From Astropecten irregularis (taxonomy: Eukaryota > Echinodermata > Asteroidea > Paxillosida > Astropectinidae): 64,000 nucleotides of DNA. Under the pieces are notes generated by a model that had not been told where the DNA came from, did not search any database, and was given only the letters and a program-made list of their open reading frames with translations. Every line of letters starts with the position of its first letter. The stretch's first letter is position 1. Location: NCBI GenBank assembly GCA_963971285.1, contig OZ020254.1, forward strand, positions 11,346,001 through 11,410,000, in the 5' to 3' direction. Positions 12,177 through 23,486 of this stretch are shown here, one piece after another. Made by a program: the position numbers and the translations under genes.

Positions 12177-12539
12177 GAATGTGATGTGATTACACTGTAG
12201 CTGGACAATTCTCTCAAGTTGATAGAATTCTTCTTCTCCCTTTGCGCACCGTCCCACTATCTAGCCCCAAGCCGCACCTGTTGTAAATCATAAAGCAACG
12301 CACCAACTGCTTCCATAGTTTTGCTGCTGGTGTTCCTGTCCTCGTCCCCAATAGTAATGATTCTTTGTCGACAGATCCCTTCTAGTCACAGTCCTGATTC
12401 ACAGCTGTGACATTCTGGGACGAGGACAAAACAGAGCAATGCCCACCAGGATAAATTTAACCCTAGAAGTGTGGAGAAAGATCCTTCTTTTGCCCTCCCC
12501 CTAAATTAGGTCCTACACCGAACAAGCTGCTCTTCGCCA
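12177..12539. other. Unrecognised non-coding stretch
   Basis: No gene or repeat family recognised. Confidence 0.35.
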
Positions 12540-12905
12540 TACTCGTTTCATTTCAATATAATCATCAAATAACTGCAAGGGAAACTGACTGGATTTTGTA
12601 CATGGTTTAATGGCTTCTGTCTGCCAAAATAAGAAAATATAATTAACTATTGACTAGTCTATTAATTATCCTCTTTGAGTGATCCCCCATGGACCGTTCC
12701 CAGGTTGCAGCATTGCTGTGTGTGTCATTGAAACGATCCTTGGTGTATGGCGGTGAGTGTCTGGTTTTTTTGGCTTCTGACTGCCAAACGAACAACGATA
12801 ATTGACTCATTTGGTTCACCACCAACGTGGGGCTGGATATCTCAGTTGGCGGTAGAACACCGGTACGGTATTTCGGAGATGGCTTGTCCGAATCCCGATT
12901 CAATT
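12540..12905 (+). repeat. Family Q repeat, copy 1, with tRNA-like 3' segment
   Basis: The segment GTGATC..CCATGG..CAGGTTGCAGCATTGCTG, GGCGGTGAGTGTCTGG, GGCTTCTGACTGCCAAACGA and GATAATTGACT matches the minus strand of 46843-47143. It ends in a degenerate tRNA-like stretch (12831-12905): GGCTGGATATCTCAGTTGG is box-A-like and GTCCGAATCCC is box-B-like. An extra ATAATCATCAAATAACTGCA block near 12557 lies in the opposite relative orientation in the second copy, so the family has an inverted or rearranged part. It could be a composite SINE. Confidence 0.6.
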
Positions 12906-13099
12906 CATCAAACACCCAATGACTGAATTTGACTTTCGTTTCATTTCTGTTTGAAAAAAAATATATATAAAAACGGAAAACACTGCTTGGGAACCGTCAT
13001 TTTACTTCATCTATTAAAAGTAGAACTTTTCTTGCTGGAAGTCCCCCTTGTACATGTAACTACCCAAAGGCCGACAACTGTGGTTCAAAAGCTGTTTCT

Positions 13100-13473
13100 T
13101 AAAGGTAACGTACATGATTTGCAAGGCCTCCAAAAAAATATTGAGTTTGAGACAGAAACAACGGTTCGTAAACAGTGCAAACACTCACCATGGGAAATCT
13201 TGGTTCATCAGATGCTGTTTTTTTTTAAGGAAATCAAGATTTAGTGTCTTTTAAAAAGATCAGTCGTCCGAACGATTTAGTAGCATTTCGAAAACGTGGT
13301 GTAACCGTGAAGGATTCGAAAGGGGTGGGGCAAGATTATTTTGGCCGTATTTCTGCTATCCAGATGAAAAAAGCGTAAAAAGGTACATGAAACAACGTCT
13401 GTAAGGAAGTTTAAGACCTTTACTTTTGTTTAAGTATACCAAATTCAGCCAAACTCCTGTAACCTCCCTTTAA
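13100..13473 (+). mobile_element. Family F MITE, copy 1
   Basis: About 375-400 bp with ends TTAAAGGTAACGTACATGAT and CCTTTAA. Landmarks are TTGCAAGGCCTCCAAAA, CATGGGAAATCTTGGTTCAT, GTCGTCCGAACGATTTAGTA, CGTGGTGTAACCGTGAAGGA and TATTTCTGCTATCCAGATGA. The copies at 25252 and 50475 share them. Non-coding. The end motif is like A and A-prime, so probably the same superfamily. Confidence 0.85.
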
Positions 13474-14309
13474 CGATACGGGGTGCTTCTTGTTCGTGTG
13501 TTTTTGTTGTCCCCTTGCGTCCGCGCAGTTTTCTAATGAAAAATCAAAAGGCACGATGTTGTCATAAGCTTCTCACCTTTCGCGTTTTAATACCACTCTG
13601 ACATTGTTGTTGTTGTTGTCATAAGGAGGAGGTAAGGTTACAAGCAATATTACAGACCGCCCCGTCGTGTTTAACTATCGCAATGGACATGTAAAAAAAA
13701 AAATTGATTGAATTTGTTATTAAGTAAACATTAGGTTTTTAGTGTGTATAGAGAAAGCCGAGCACGCGGCTGAATATCTCATTACACGAGATGCTGTGTA
13801 CCGCTGTTTTAGGTTCCTGTCTCCGTGATGACCGTTGCCGGACATCGATCGCTGGTCTGACGCTGCTGACCGAAGCCGGATTAAGAACTGACCACCGTGT
13901 CGGACAGACAAACATTTGTTTGACTTGTTTTTGTAAGCTTTATTATTTTTTTTTTTCATATACTCCCTGAGGACAAAAACAGGTGAACATAATGATGAGT
14001 GTAGATGGCTTGGGAACAACTTTGGTGTTTTCAAAAAATAAGGACCATTTGGATTTGGGCCACGTTTTTCCTTATTTCAGATATTGTTTTTTGTAATATG
14101 CAAAAGGTTTAGAGATTATTATTCCCTATGTGTGCTGTTTTGTATGATAGTTGTACCCCTGCTCCGAGTAGGATTGGATTACGTTTGCCATTTTGTAAGG
14201 TTTTTGTGAGAGCTTTTCACTATGTTCCTCAAATTAGGGAATGAAACTTAAGTAAAATACAGAACATACCAATAGTGGTTTTTGACATCTTAAAAATAAA
14301 GAAACCATC
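13474..14309. other. Non-coding stretch with (TTG)n
   Basis: A short TTG microsatellite lies near 13602-13618 and A- or T-rich tracts occur near 13694 and 13944. Nothing else recognised. Confidence 0.4.
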
Positions 14310-14495
14310 TTTTAAAGACCAAAAATAAAAGAGAAAATACTTAAGAAATACTGTGACCGTTTTATATTGTTTTTTGAAAAATTGGGCATCGTATGGGACT
14401 GACATTTTCACAGATGACCGTTACTGTATCTTCCTTGATATTTGCCAATGAATCTGTATTTCTTTCACAAAAACCAACGTATGATATTACCTTTA
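14310..14495 (-). mobile_element. Family A MITE, copy 4, truncated
   Basis: Only the A half with AAAAATAAAAGAGAAAA, GTATGGGACTGA, CAATGAATCTGTATTTCTTT and the end ATATTACCTTTAA is present. The other half is missing or too diverged to see. Confidence 0.8.
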
Positions 14496-15613
14496 ACAAG
14501 TTTCTACAGCGCAAATAAGGCGTAAAGAGAACTCCCCCCTTAAAAATGATAACGCCAATTAAGTATTCACAAAATACCTTTATTGGCCGGGAATTTGAAT
14601 TTGTAAGCACGGGGCCCAGACGCAATATTCCCCCGTGGGTCTCTGGCATTTAACAGGCCCCAAACACTTATTCCTTGGAGCACTTATTTCTTCATGCCTT
14701 GGAGCTGTTGTCCGTGATTGGATCTTCAAAGTAGCTCCGTGGAAAAGGGGAATAAAGGAGTGAAGAACTGGGACTGACATTGACAATAAGAGACAAACAG
14801 GCGGAAATTATGTCCGTTGGGAGTGCCGCGGTATATAAGCTGTATACTGGTGATGAAGACCCAAAAGCCTTCTGATCGGTTACCCTTTCTCTTTTGAGGC
14901 GCAGCGGGGCCAACCCGCCGAATGGCCCCCGCGATTAAGTCAGCTCGCGCGCCGTTTAATCTTTTTCCTTACGCCGTTGGTTTGTTCACCTGCTTTAATG
15001 GGAATCGAGGGATACGGCTGGGTAGAGCCCCCGATCCCCCTTATTGCTCTGGCCCCCTTTGATGTTGCCATTTTTGCGTGAGAGCAATTCCATCTGTGCA
15101 ATGATGCATCGGCACATATATAACAGGAGGGGGCGCCCCCTTTCCGTTAATAACTTTATTGCCAGAATTTACACTCCAGTTGGATTCATACAAAGTGGAG
15201 ATAATAGACACTGAAGCCGTGATTGGAATTAAACATGAAAATATCATTCATTCACAGAAGAAACGGCGTTCACGAAACTAGACATAACTTTATACAGAGA
15301 GAGGAACAAAATAAAGCCCCATCACTGGACATCATTTATATGAGAGCTAAAGGGGGACATGTAACGAAGTGATATGAAATATTCATTCAAATTGGGTTGA
15401 CGTGGGTTCACAGCACTCCCTATGGCCAAGTCAATCCCTCGTAGTGTGAAGAACGGTTGGGGTCTGTTTCTGAGGTAACGAGGGGATATGGCGCTTTTGT
15501 TCTTGAGGTTATTGGAGAGAAAGGGGAGCATTACACTCCCGAAACAAAGAAGAAGAAATATATTCCTTTTACAAGGAGAAGTTCTTCATCTTCCATGAAG
15601 ATTCACCGTTTGT
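14496..15613. other. Unrecognised non-coding stretch
   Basis: No convincing gene or repeat. In one frame, residues just before 15613 could be a decayed upstream continuation of the LINE at 15928, but I could not establish this. Confidence 0.35.
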
Positions 15614-15928
15614 TTAAAGGTAGTATCATACTTTTATTTTCATCAAAGAAATACAGATTCATGGGCAAAAATATCAAGACAAATACAGTAACAGTCATCT
15701 GCGAAAATAACAGTCCCATACGGTGCCCGCTTTTTGAGAAAACAGTGAAAAACAGCCACAGTATTTCGGTCGTTGTTTTCCTTATTTCTGGATAAATACA
15801 CCATTTCAGGCTGAAACATTTTAACGGTATGTTTCTGCCACCACCATCTTTATACCCTGTAAGTTATACGTAAATGTGTGAATATTTCTGTTAGTTGGTT
15901 TCTTACCGAAGTATGATACTTCCTTTAA
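15614..15928 (+). mobile_element. Family A MITE, copy 5, internally deleted
   Basis: Both ends are present (TTAAAGGTAGTATCATACTT and GAAGTATGATACTTCCTTTAA), but about 50 bp of the A core between CACAGTATTT and CGGTCGTTGTTTT is missing. It directly borders the LINE fragment, whose first codons overlap the terminal TTTAAAG. Confidence 0.88.
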
Positions 15929-16678
15929 AGTTCGTTGGTTTATTTATTGACGGTAAACTTGGAGTAATCCAATTAATCGTTTATGCAAATTGTTTTCTAG
16001 AAACATAGGAATTATCAACAAATTGAAGCACTTCTTTCCATCTCATGTTCTGTACAATATTCATAATGCGCTTGTCTTTCCTTATCTTATATTTCTTACG
16101 GTACTCCTGCCTAGGGCAAGGCGCCAGTGCATCTATTGAATAGAATCCTTGTCTTACAAGAGAAGGCCCTTGGAATTATCAACGGTGTTCATTTTCGTAG
16201 TCCCTCTGATCCTCTATTTTACGACCACAATACTTTAACGGTTTATGATATATATTTTCTCCAGCTCGGTTCTTTTAGGTATCGATTTAAAGCTAATACA
16301 TTACCTTAGTCGTTTCACAAAATGTTTAATTGCAAACACCAAGATGCATATGCATAATACCAGTAGTCGATTTCAGAAAGATTTACGACTCATCCTTTAC
16401 ATGAGTTACTTCTGTTTTTATAATTAGTATTGTGACATCACACTTTGCTTAGCAATTAAGATTGATATGCATGCTTACGATCTATTTATAGCCTTCCGTG
16501 AAATCCAGCCCAGGTCTGCTTACGATTTTCATATTCCTTATGTACGCGTTTCTAAATCTTCCAATTCGGTATCTTTTTAGGGTCCTAAATTGTGAAATTC
16601 TTTACGTGATATCTTTAAATCAACTAATATTTCGTCTGTCTTCGGGAAGCAACTTAAAGCTTGTATTGCTTGCTGATA
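15928..16678 (+). pseudogene. LINE reverse-transcriptase C-terminal fragment (dead)
   Basis: Translation across frames gives the signature blocks of the C-terminal part of a non-LTR retrotransposon reverse transcriptase (Jockey/CR1-like style). In order they are FVGLFID, SRNIGIINKLKHF, LVFPYL, RILVLQEKALGIING, DIYFLQLGSF, DFHIPYVR and GPKL followed by NSL. These correspond to the family blocks F-L-G-x-x-I-D, a Y-G-x-x-x-W-G region, L-Q-K-K-A-x-R-I-I, D-I-Y-x-L-Q, and G-P-K-x-W-N. The frame shifts near 15970 and 16095. Two tryptophan positions of the family read as stops (TAG at 16112, TGA at 16593), with another stop at 16578. A 140-150-bp MITE (16364-16511) interrupts it between the HNT and SAYDFH codons. 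The catalytic domain is absent, so this is an old 5'-truncated copy. Confidence 0.82.
16364..16511. mobile_element. Family D MITE inserted in the LINE fragment
   Basis: Inverted ends TAGTCGATTTCAG and GTGAAATCCAGC. The interior TATTGTGACATCACA..TTTGCTTAGCAATTAAGATT matches the copy at 34644. It splits the LINE reading frame. Ignoring it and one copy of a short CCAG (or CAG) direct repeat at the borders makes the LINE codons continuous, which gives independent evidence of its borders. Confidence 0.82.
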
Positions 16679-16971
16679 AATACCGACAAGACTGATATGC
16701 TATTTTAAGCTATTTTCCTTTCTCAATTTGTTCCATGGAGACGTGTGTTTACATAATCCTCCCTAATCATGGGCTATACATGTTTAAGTGAATAGTATCA
16801 TCCTTTGGAAAATTGATAGAACAGCTGCGGTCTGTTCATAATTTGATTTGTCATGACATCAAAACAAACCACTTTGATTGATCAATGGAAACAGTAGAAA
16901 ACAGCGAAAACCGTTGCAATTTTTACGCGAAATTGTAAGGTAATTGTAATCGGGAGGTTTGGATCTCGGAG

Positions 16972-17116
16972 ATCATTTCTGGATAAATACAGCATTTCAG
17001 GCGGACAAATTTTAACAGTATATGTTTGTAGCAGGTCCATCTTTATACCCTGTAAGTTATACGTACATTTGTGAATACCTTTGTTTGGTTTCTTACCAAA
17101 GTACGATAGGACCTTA
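16972..17116 (+). mobile_element. Family A MITE, copy 6, right half only
   Basis: Retains ATTTCTGGATAAATACAGCA, CATTTCAGGCGG, CCTGTAAGTTATACGTA and the end TACCAAAGTACGATAGGACC. A weak ATAGTATCATCCTTTGG near 16789 may be the remnant of its left end. Confidence 0.75.
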
Positions 17117-19568
17117 AAAAATATAACTAGGAAGAATTTACATCCTGCAAAGTAAAAACAGATTCCTGAAGAAATTAAAAAAAGCTTGAAGCCTGCGTGC
17201 GTACGTGGCTAACTAACCAAGGATGGTATTATGAAGTACGTTGGGATTTTACGTCGGTTGTGTATAAGCAACATGCGTATAAGACAAAGCAGTCTTCACA
17301 AACATTGCATGATCTTGCATTTTCTGCACATAACATCCTTGAACTTAGGCAGTGAGTTCACGTGAAAGACTTAATAAGTATAGGATAGGGTTTAAGTATA
17401 ATGCATTAATATCATAAGAACCGAGCTGGTTTATTTAGGATCTTCTTTTGCAGACGATCGATCGGTAGTTAATCAATCCATTTGCAGGAACGCAAAATCG
17501 ATTTTTTTTTTTTTTTTTTTTTCTTTTTTTTTTCAAGGGAACCAGTCTGAATTACGTCACGCGATGATGCTCGCGCCGGACTTGAGTAACAGTACCGCTG
17601 GCTATCTGCAGAGATCGACCAACCAAAACCTGTTTGCTCTATTGGGTTTGATGTTTACTCACGGGCGTTGGAAAACAGGCACAGGTATATAGTTTCATGA
17701 TATCATCTTCCTCTCATTAAAAGGCCTCAAGGAGGTTTGGGTGGTTTTTTTTCTTCCTCCTTTTCAGCTTGTGCATTAGTGGAGTATAGAGTAGAGGTCT
17801 ATACTGTTCTGTTATAATGATAAAAGCCTCATCGTATACCGATGTTTCTCTTCTGCGGATGTCGCAGAAAGCAAACATTTTCCTAGGACTTGACCAGAGA
17901 CGCAAGAAGGTACTTAAAGGGAAGTGACATCCCCCTGCAGGTGATGCGCAGAGCCGGCAGACACCGCCCCCGCGAATCTCATTGCCAGTAGTCCCCTACC
18001 TCCATCCCTCTAAAGTGTGTCCCTTTAAGGCAATCAAACCCAAACTCTTGAACGTGGCTGGGCCAATGCTATACGGACGTTTGAACAGTCAGCTCGGCGT
18101 GTAGAGAGGCTCGATCAATACCCTCGGCAAACACGGGAGAAGACCGGAGTAAAACCCCGTCTTAAGGGAGTACAGCAAGGGGTAACGGGAGACAGAAATC
18201 CTAGGGTCCATTAAGAAAGAAATTATACATCTAACTGACTGAAAAAAGGAGCAACGCACCCAAAGAGCGCACTCTACAAAAATAAAACCCTCTAAATTTA
18301 TAGACCTATAAAAATTTGATGTAAAGTGAGAAAATAAAACTAGAAAATATTTATACCGCACCAGCAATAATATATATAGCGCTGTCCAATTACAGGTATA
18401 ATACTCCTTAAGTCTGCAATCTTGTTAAGTATTTAATTCAAATGTCATGGGTTCGTGACAAAGACAAACATTCCAGTAAATATTTTCTGAACAGTTCGAT
18501 CTTGTTCTGATTTTGTTCGATCCCGGCTTGGGTCATATGTGAGTAGAGTTATGCGTAAGGTCCTCTCCTATATGCGTCGAGGGTTTTTCTCCGGGTTCTC
18601 CGGTTGTCCTCCCTCATCCACAAAAACCAAACACTTTCGATCTTAAGCTGTGCTTCGTGATAATATATATGGGTTGATGTGGCTGGCTGCCAAAGGGCGC
18701 CCATGAAAGCCTGCTACTCGGTCACGTGAAGCACCATCCTTCATAATTCATATTAATTGCCGGGAACCTCTAGAAAACAGTGTGTTTCACTGAGCAGGTA
18801 AACCTCGGGTAAACAGGAAATAAAAAAAATAAAAAATAAAAGTGGATATTGCATAGTACACATGGGGACCAATACTATGTATAAACGTCAATAACACTTT
18901 AGCAATTGATATTTAACTGATCCCTATACTCTCGGTGGCAAACATGAACATTTGAAGAGCCAGAATGAAGCCAGAATGAAGCAAGCTAGTTGATATTTGG
19001 TTATAGCGAGCTTCCAAATATCCATGGAACACTCAGAAAATTCTGGGAATGTCGCAGTCCTCGGCCTCCGTATATACTTAATTATCACACACTCTAATGC
19101 AAACCCTTGTAAACCACTAACCCTCTTCTAAACCCGTTGGCAAACAAATGACTTCTTAATTTCTGTATATGGCCCATGCATAGCATAAAACAAAAGACAT
19201 GCCAGTGTTCTACTATAGGCTGCTTGTATTATCTTCATTAATGGCTATATAGAGTCGGCGTATTATCATATCAATCAATCAATTATTCCAAGACTTCTCT
19301 ATCATAGCTACCGCTACCCTGGCTCTAACATCCTGGCGCCAGCGGGGAATTATTATCCTCCAACAAGTGAAATATTAAAGGAGAATAGTGAATTATGTCT
19401 TACTCTTTTAAGACTGCACTCATAGAGATGAAATGGTGCGTGAATGATTTTGTTAGATAGAACTTGTTTGCACTAGACAAACCGTCATAAGCATGGTTAA
19501 CAGGAAAACATTATTTTTTTAATGATCTACCATAAGCTTATAATCATCCATGAATTGGTTGTGTTATA
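17117..19568. other. Unrecognised non-coding stretch with poly-T
   Basis: About 2.4 kb without a recognisable gene. It contains a T run at 17502-17533 broken by one C, and a doubled GCCAGAATGAA near 18959-18980. Short minus-strand open frames near 17717 and 18089 have no features I recognise. Confidence 0.4.
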
Positions 19569-19815
19569 GGGCCTTTACGAAACGGAGGCTCAGGCTCAGG
19601 CTCAGGCTCAGGCTTCAGCTCTGACATCCATATGCTGAAAATATAAGTTGTGGTTTTTCATTGAAGCTGAAGCTCTGTTTTCCTTTTCAAACCAGAGAAT
19701 GTACTTCAGAACCGCAGCCAAAATTCTCTATTTTCATACCCGTTATTTCAGAATGGATTCACGAAATGGAGCCGGAGCCTGAGACGGAGCCTGACCCTCC
19801 GTTTCGTAAACGCCC
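19569..19815. mobile_element. Hexamer-terminus element E2
   Basis: The cleanest single family E copy, 247 bp. Ends are GGGCCTTTACGAAACGGAGG and CTCCGTTTCGTAAACGCCC. The left end is followed by four or five AGGCTC units, and the right end is preceded by a few GAGCCT-like units. The core carries CATATGCTGAAAATATAAG, GAAGCTGAAGCTCTG, CAGAACCGCAGCC and GGATTCACGAAATGGAGCC. It is flanked by ATA on both sides, consistent with a short (2-3 bp) target duplication. Confidence 0.85.
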
Positions 19816-19834
19816 ATAGAGTAAGTAGATAGTA

Positions 19835-20124
19835 GCTAAAAACGAAGGTAGATTTGCGGTGACGCCATGTATAATCTCTTCTAAGAGAGTGTGTGGTTCT
19901 GAGAAGAACCGTAGGTATTGTCTTGATGTTCAGAACGTTCCGAACAGTGTGCTCTGTTCGTTCTCAAGAGAGTGATTCTCAGTCACTCTCCTGAGGACGA
20001 ACAGAGCACACTGTTCGGAACGTCGAGATAATACCACCGGTTCTTCTCACTATAAAGTTCTCAGAACCACACACTCTCACAGAAGAGATTACGTGGTGTT
20101 ACCGCAAACCTACCTTCTTTTTAG
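19835..20124. repeat. Long near-perfect palindrome H
   Basis: Two arms of about 140 bp meet near 19979. Complementary landmarks from outside in are GCTAAAAACGAAGGTAG / CTACCTTCTTTTTAGC, GAGAGTGTGTGGTTCTGAGA / TCTCAGAACCACACACTCTC, and CGTTCCGAACAGTGTGCTCT with its exact complement. A 12-bp direct repeat TAGATAGTAGCT lies at 19826-19837 and 20157-20168, but the right one is about 32 bp beyond the arm, so it is not a simple target duplication. A truncated copy is at about 49250. Confidence 0.85.
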
Positions 20125-20246
20125 CACTTCCACCATGCATTTTTTCTAGTCTTATTTAGATAGTAGCTTTTAACAAAATAATTATCACTTGATGAGAATC
20201 TTTAGACCAATTTAGACCAAAATCTTGAGACAAATGTTTGACCTGT

Positions 20247-20390
20247 AGTTGATTTCACAAAGCCATACGATCGATCGCAACTCGAGTTACGAAGTATGTA
20301 ATAACCCATCATATCTTACACAGGGCTGCAATGCATCATTATGTCCTACGATTGATAGTAAGTTACGATGAGTTTGGCGAAGTAGACCCG
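20247..20390 (+). mobile_element. Family B MITE, copy 1
   Basis: Family B is about 145-152 bp with imperfect inverted ends GGGGTCGATTTCACGAAGCC and TTTGGTGAAATCGACCCC. Inside are CGATCGATCGTAACT, GAGTTACGAAGGATAA and GATTGATAGTAAGTTACGA. This copy is somewhat diverged at both ends. Confidence 0.82.
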
Positions 20391-20564
20391 TATGAGATGT
20401 AGAAATTGGAATCGAAACATACCATGCCCACAGTGTCCACTTGTTATGACAAAAGCTGAGAAAGTTCCGGTCAAACAGAATCTTGGCATGCCTAGTCTCG
20501 TACAGTGACAGCGATTTACATCCAAAATAAACCTTTACTTTGTTATCATTTTTTGGAGCTTGTC

Positions 20565-20921
20565 TTTAAAGGTAGTATCATACTTTTGTTTTTAGCAAAG
20601 AAATTACAGATTCATGAGCAAAACATATATAGACAGATATAGTATAAGTCATCTTTGAAAATTTCAGTCCCATTCGATGCACATTTTTTGAGAAAACAGT
20701 AAAAAAAAAAAAAAAAACAGCCACAGTATTTCTTAAGTCTTTTCTCTTTTATTTTTGATCTTAGATAAAAAATCAGTCGTTGTTTTACTAATTTCTGGAT
20801 AAATACACCATTTCAAGCGGACAATTTTAACGGTATCTTTCTACGAGCACCATATTCATGCCCTGTAAGTTATACATAAATATGTGGACATTTCTGTTTT
20901 GGTGTATAATACTACCTTTAA
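20565..20921 (+). mobile_element. Family A MITE, copy 7
   Basis: Both ends are present. The right end is shortened (GGTGTATAATACTACCTTTAA), and an A run of about 19 bases has expanded after GAAAACAGT. Confidence 0.88.
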
Positions 20922-22700
20922 CAATTCAATGCCATAACAAGCCATTCATGAGAAACAGTTGGACAACCACAGGTTGAGTTCACTTGAAAATCAGGCTATG
21001 ACACTTTACCCGGTCGTGCACTGACTTCAAGCCGGTCACAATAATATATGTCCCGTAAACTAAAAAAAAAAAAAAAAAAAAAAAACCGAACAAATCCTTG
21101 GCCCTGTGTCGCCCCTTCCTCCAGGGCTGGATCAGTTGTATAATTTGAGCCAGGAATAGACTGTAACTAGGGAGATTTCTAATAAGTATAACATACCCTA
21201 CGGGGGGTTGAGTCCACGGCTAAGCCTTTATAATTAGGGACAACTTCAGTTCCACTGGTTAACTCAATCCAGTGCATTGAACCGACCTAACATAATGTTG
21301 AGATAGTTTAATCCACCCTCCTCTTCATATGCTAGATATTTATACAACTTATCTTTTTCTGCTCCCGTTTACATGTTTGCTTTCATGTTTCTCGAATTGT
21401 ACTTTTTTTAAGTGTACTTTTTTTTTGGAGGGCGCGGTCGATTTTTACCGATTGAAGCATTTAGAAATTCTTCGATTAACCGGGAATCCTGTGCATTGCT
21501 GCACATACAGTTTGCCTCATTTAGAATTCTCCAGGTTGACTGTAGACCATCAGAGACGAGCATGATGGATGTACTGTGTATTTGGGGGTCCATGTTCTTA
21601 TAATGCTTGCTCTGGGAATGCCTTCGCTAATTGAGACTTTGAAAGAGACATTTGGGAGAAAGAAACCCGGCGTTAGGGGACCCCCCTCATAAAAACGTTG
21701 GCGTGTCATGCATGGACATACAGGCCGGCTGCCCAACACAGGAGAAATACATTATGATATTTTAATAATCTCTCTGTTTTTTCACCTTTTACGCAATGCA
21801 TAACACTGATTGTACTGCTTAATTCATTGTTAGCTCCATGCCTGATTATGAATCACTTTTTCCAAATGTCCTTCACTAATCACATAAAATTCAATTTCAT
21901 ATTCATCTTAATAACAAGAGCTAAATCAGAATGGATGGCGTTTCGTTATTATTAAGCTTTTAATGCATTCAGCATACATAAGTTTCTATGCTGGATTGCC
22001 GAACTACTAAATATAATTAAGGCCACGTGTCATAGTGTGTCGTGTGGTGAATATATCTTGTATAATATGATGCAAAGATAATCACTTGTTTTGATTAAAA
22101 ACACATCAGATTGAATTATATGAACATAACTATCGCTTCTACAGGCGCTTAGGCATGGAGAAATGTCTACGTTGTGTAGCATGCTGTATGTTTACTGAAA
22201 CTCAGACCTAGTGCACAATGTTTCCTCGTTTTTATTTCCACTGTAACGGAAGAAGTCACGACCCCAAATAGGCGACTCTGTAAACATAGACTGGTAGTGT
22301 ATGTTTTGTCAGAAAACATATAGTTACGCCCTAGCTTGGCCTGCGTAATTTGTCATTCATGCATTTTGTTATACAAAGGTAACCTGTTCACCTTGACAAA
22401 ATCCGCGGGGGATCAATATATAGAGTCAGATTATATGCTGTTTCCAGACCCGTGTGTTAAACCATGGAGCTATTAAACAGACACGGTGTTTAGGTGAATG
22501 GGGATTTTCTTTTCATATTGACTGGGTGTGTGGTGTTTTGTAAGGTTTGCCGTTTGTAAAAAGGGAGAGAGTGGAAAGTATAGCTAGCCATTTCTGCGTG
22601 CGATGAACTATTGTAAAAAAATATCTCATGAGTGGGTATTAAATGGAACTGTGTGGTACAGTCGTTGTTTTGCGAAATCGGCGATGTGGTCTTCTCTTTA
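20922..22700. other. Unrecognised non-coding stretch
   Basis: An A run lies at 21061-21084. No gene or repeat family recognised. Overlapping short open frames near 21330-21740 share no recognisable motif. Confidence 0.35.
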
Positions 22701-23301
22701 GGTTCAGCAGCCGTGGCACTGATTGGATGGCCGTGGCCTGTTCTGTCACGGCCACGCATGCGCACGGATCTGAGGCTGATATTACTACTAGACGAGTACG
22801 GGCTGTGTTGCACGCTAGTGCGTGATTGTATTGTGTGAGATGAGCAGAGAGAGGGGGAGCTGATGATGCCGCTGTCCCGTTGCTACAGACTGACAGCCAT
22901 CAAACCGCTTGGAACAGTGCGGTGGAGGTGGTTTACGTACGAGCACGAGTGAGCTTCAACGCATTGTGTCTATACGCTCTGATAAATTACCAAGTACCTT
23001 TTAATGCTCCGTGTTTTCGAGTCACGTTGTTGTTCCATCATACCGTAACCACGAAAAAAGGAGGGGATGGTTCATGGCAATCACCGGCACCAGCCTGCAT
23101 GCACAGTTACCGTATCAGGTGCATATCAACTTTGCCATCACTCGTTCACAACATCGGATATATTCAGCCAGCGTTGGCCCGAGTTCCCCTTGATTTGGCC
23201 CGCTTTGCTTGGAACGGGCCAGAGCCGACGGGCAATATTAACGACAAAACCAGCCGACGCGTCGAGGGAGGAGAGCCCAAATATTCTCGGGTCGGTGGCA
23301 C

Positions 23302-23310
23302 TATAAAATA
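23302..23310 (+). promoter_or_regulatory. Candidate TATA box of the GPCR gene
   Basis: TATAAAATA lies 177 bp upstream of the receptor start codon in a locally GC-richer region, and would predict transcription starting near 23330-23340. The upstream sequence also contains a TTTGTTTACAG splice-acceptor-like site ending at 23437, so an upstream non-coding exon and a more distant promoter are equally possible. Confidence 0.35.
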
Positions 23311-23486
23311 CGCTGCGAAGAAGCATCCCGGGACACTTACTCCGAGACAGCTTACCCGTGTGACTTCGTGGAATGAGAGTGCTTTGTGTGATGCGATATA
23401 CCACCATCGATTCCTTGCTTTGATATTTTGTTTACAGTCGTTTTCTGATATATCTGGCTTGACTGGACAAAGCTAATATCATCAAT

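Noticed and set aside
22880..23476. A 198-codon open frame just upstream of the GPCR
   Set aside because: It is in a different frame from the receptor, has no recognisable domain, overlaps the probable leader, and reaches its length in GC-rich sequence where stops are rare.
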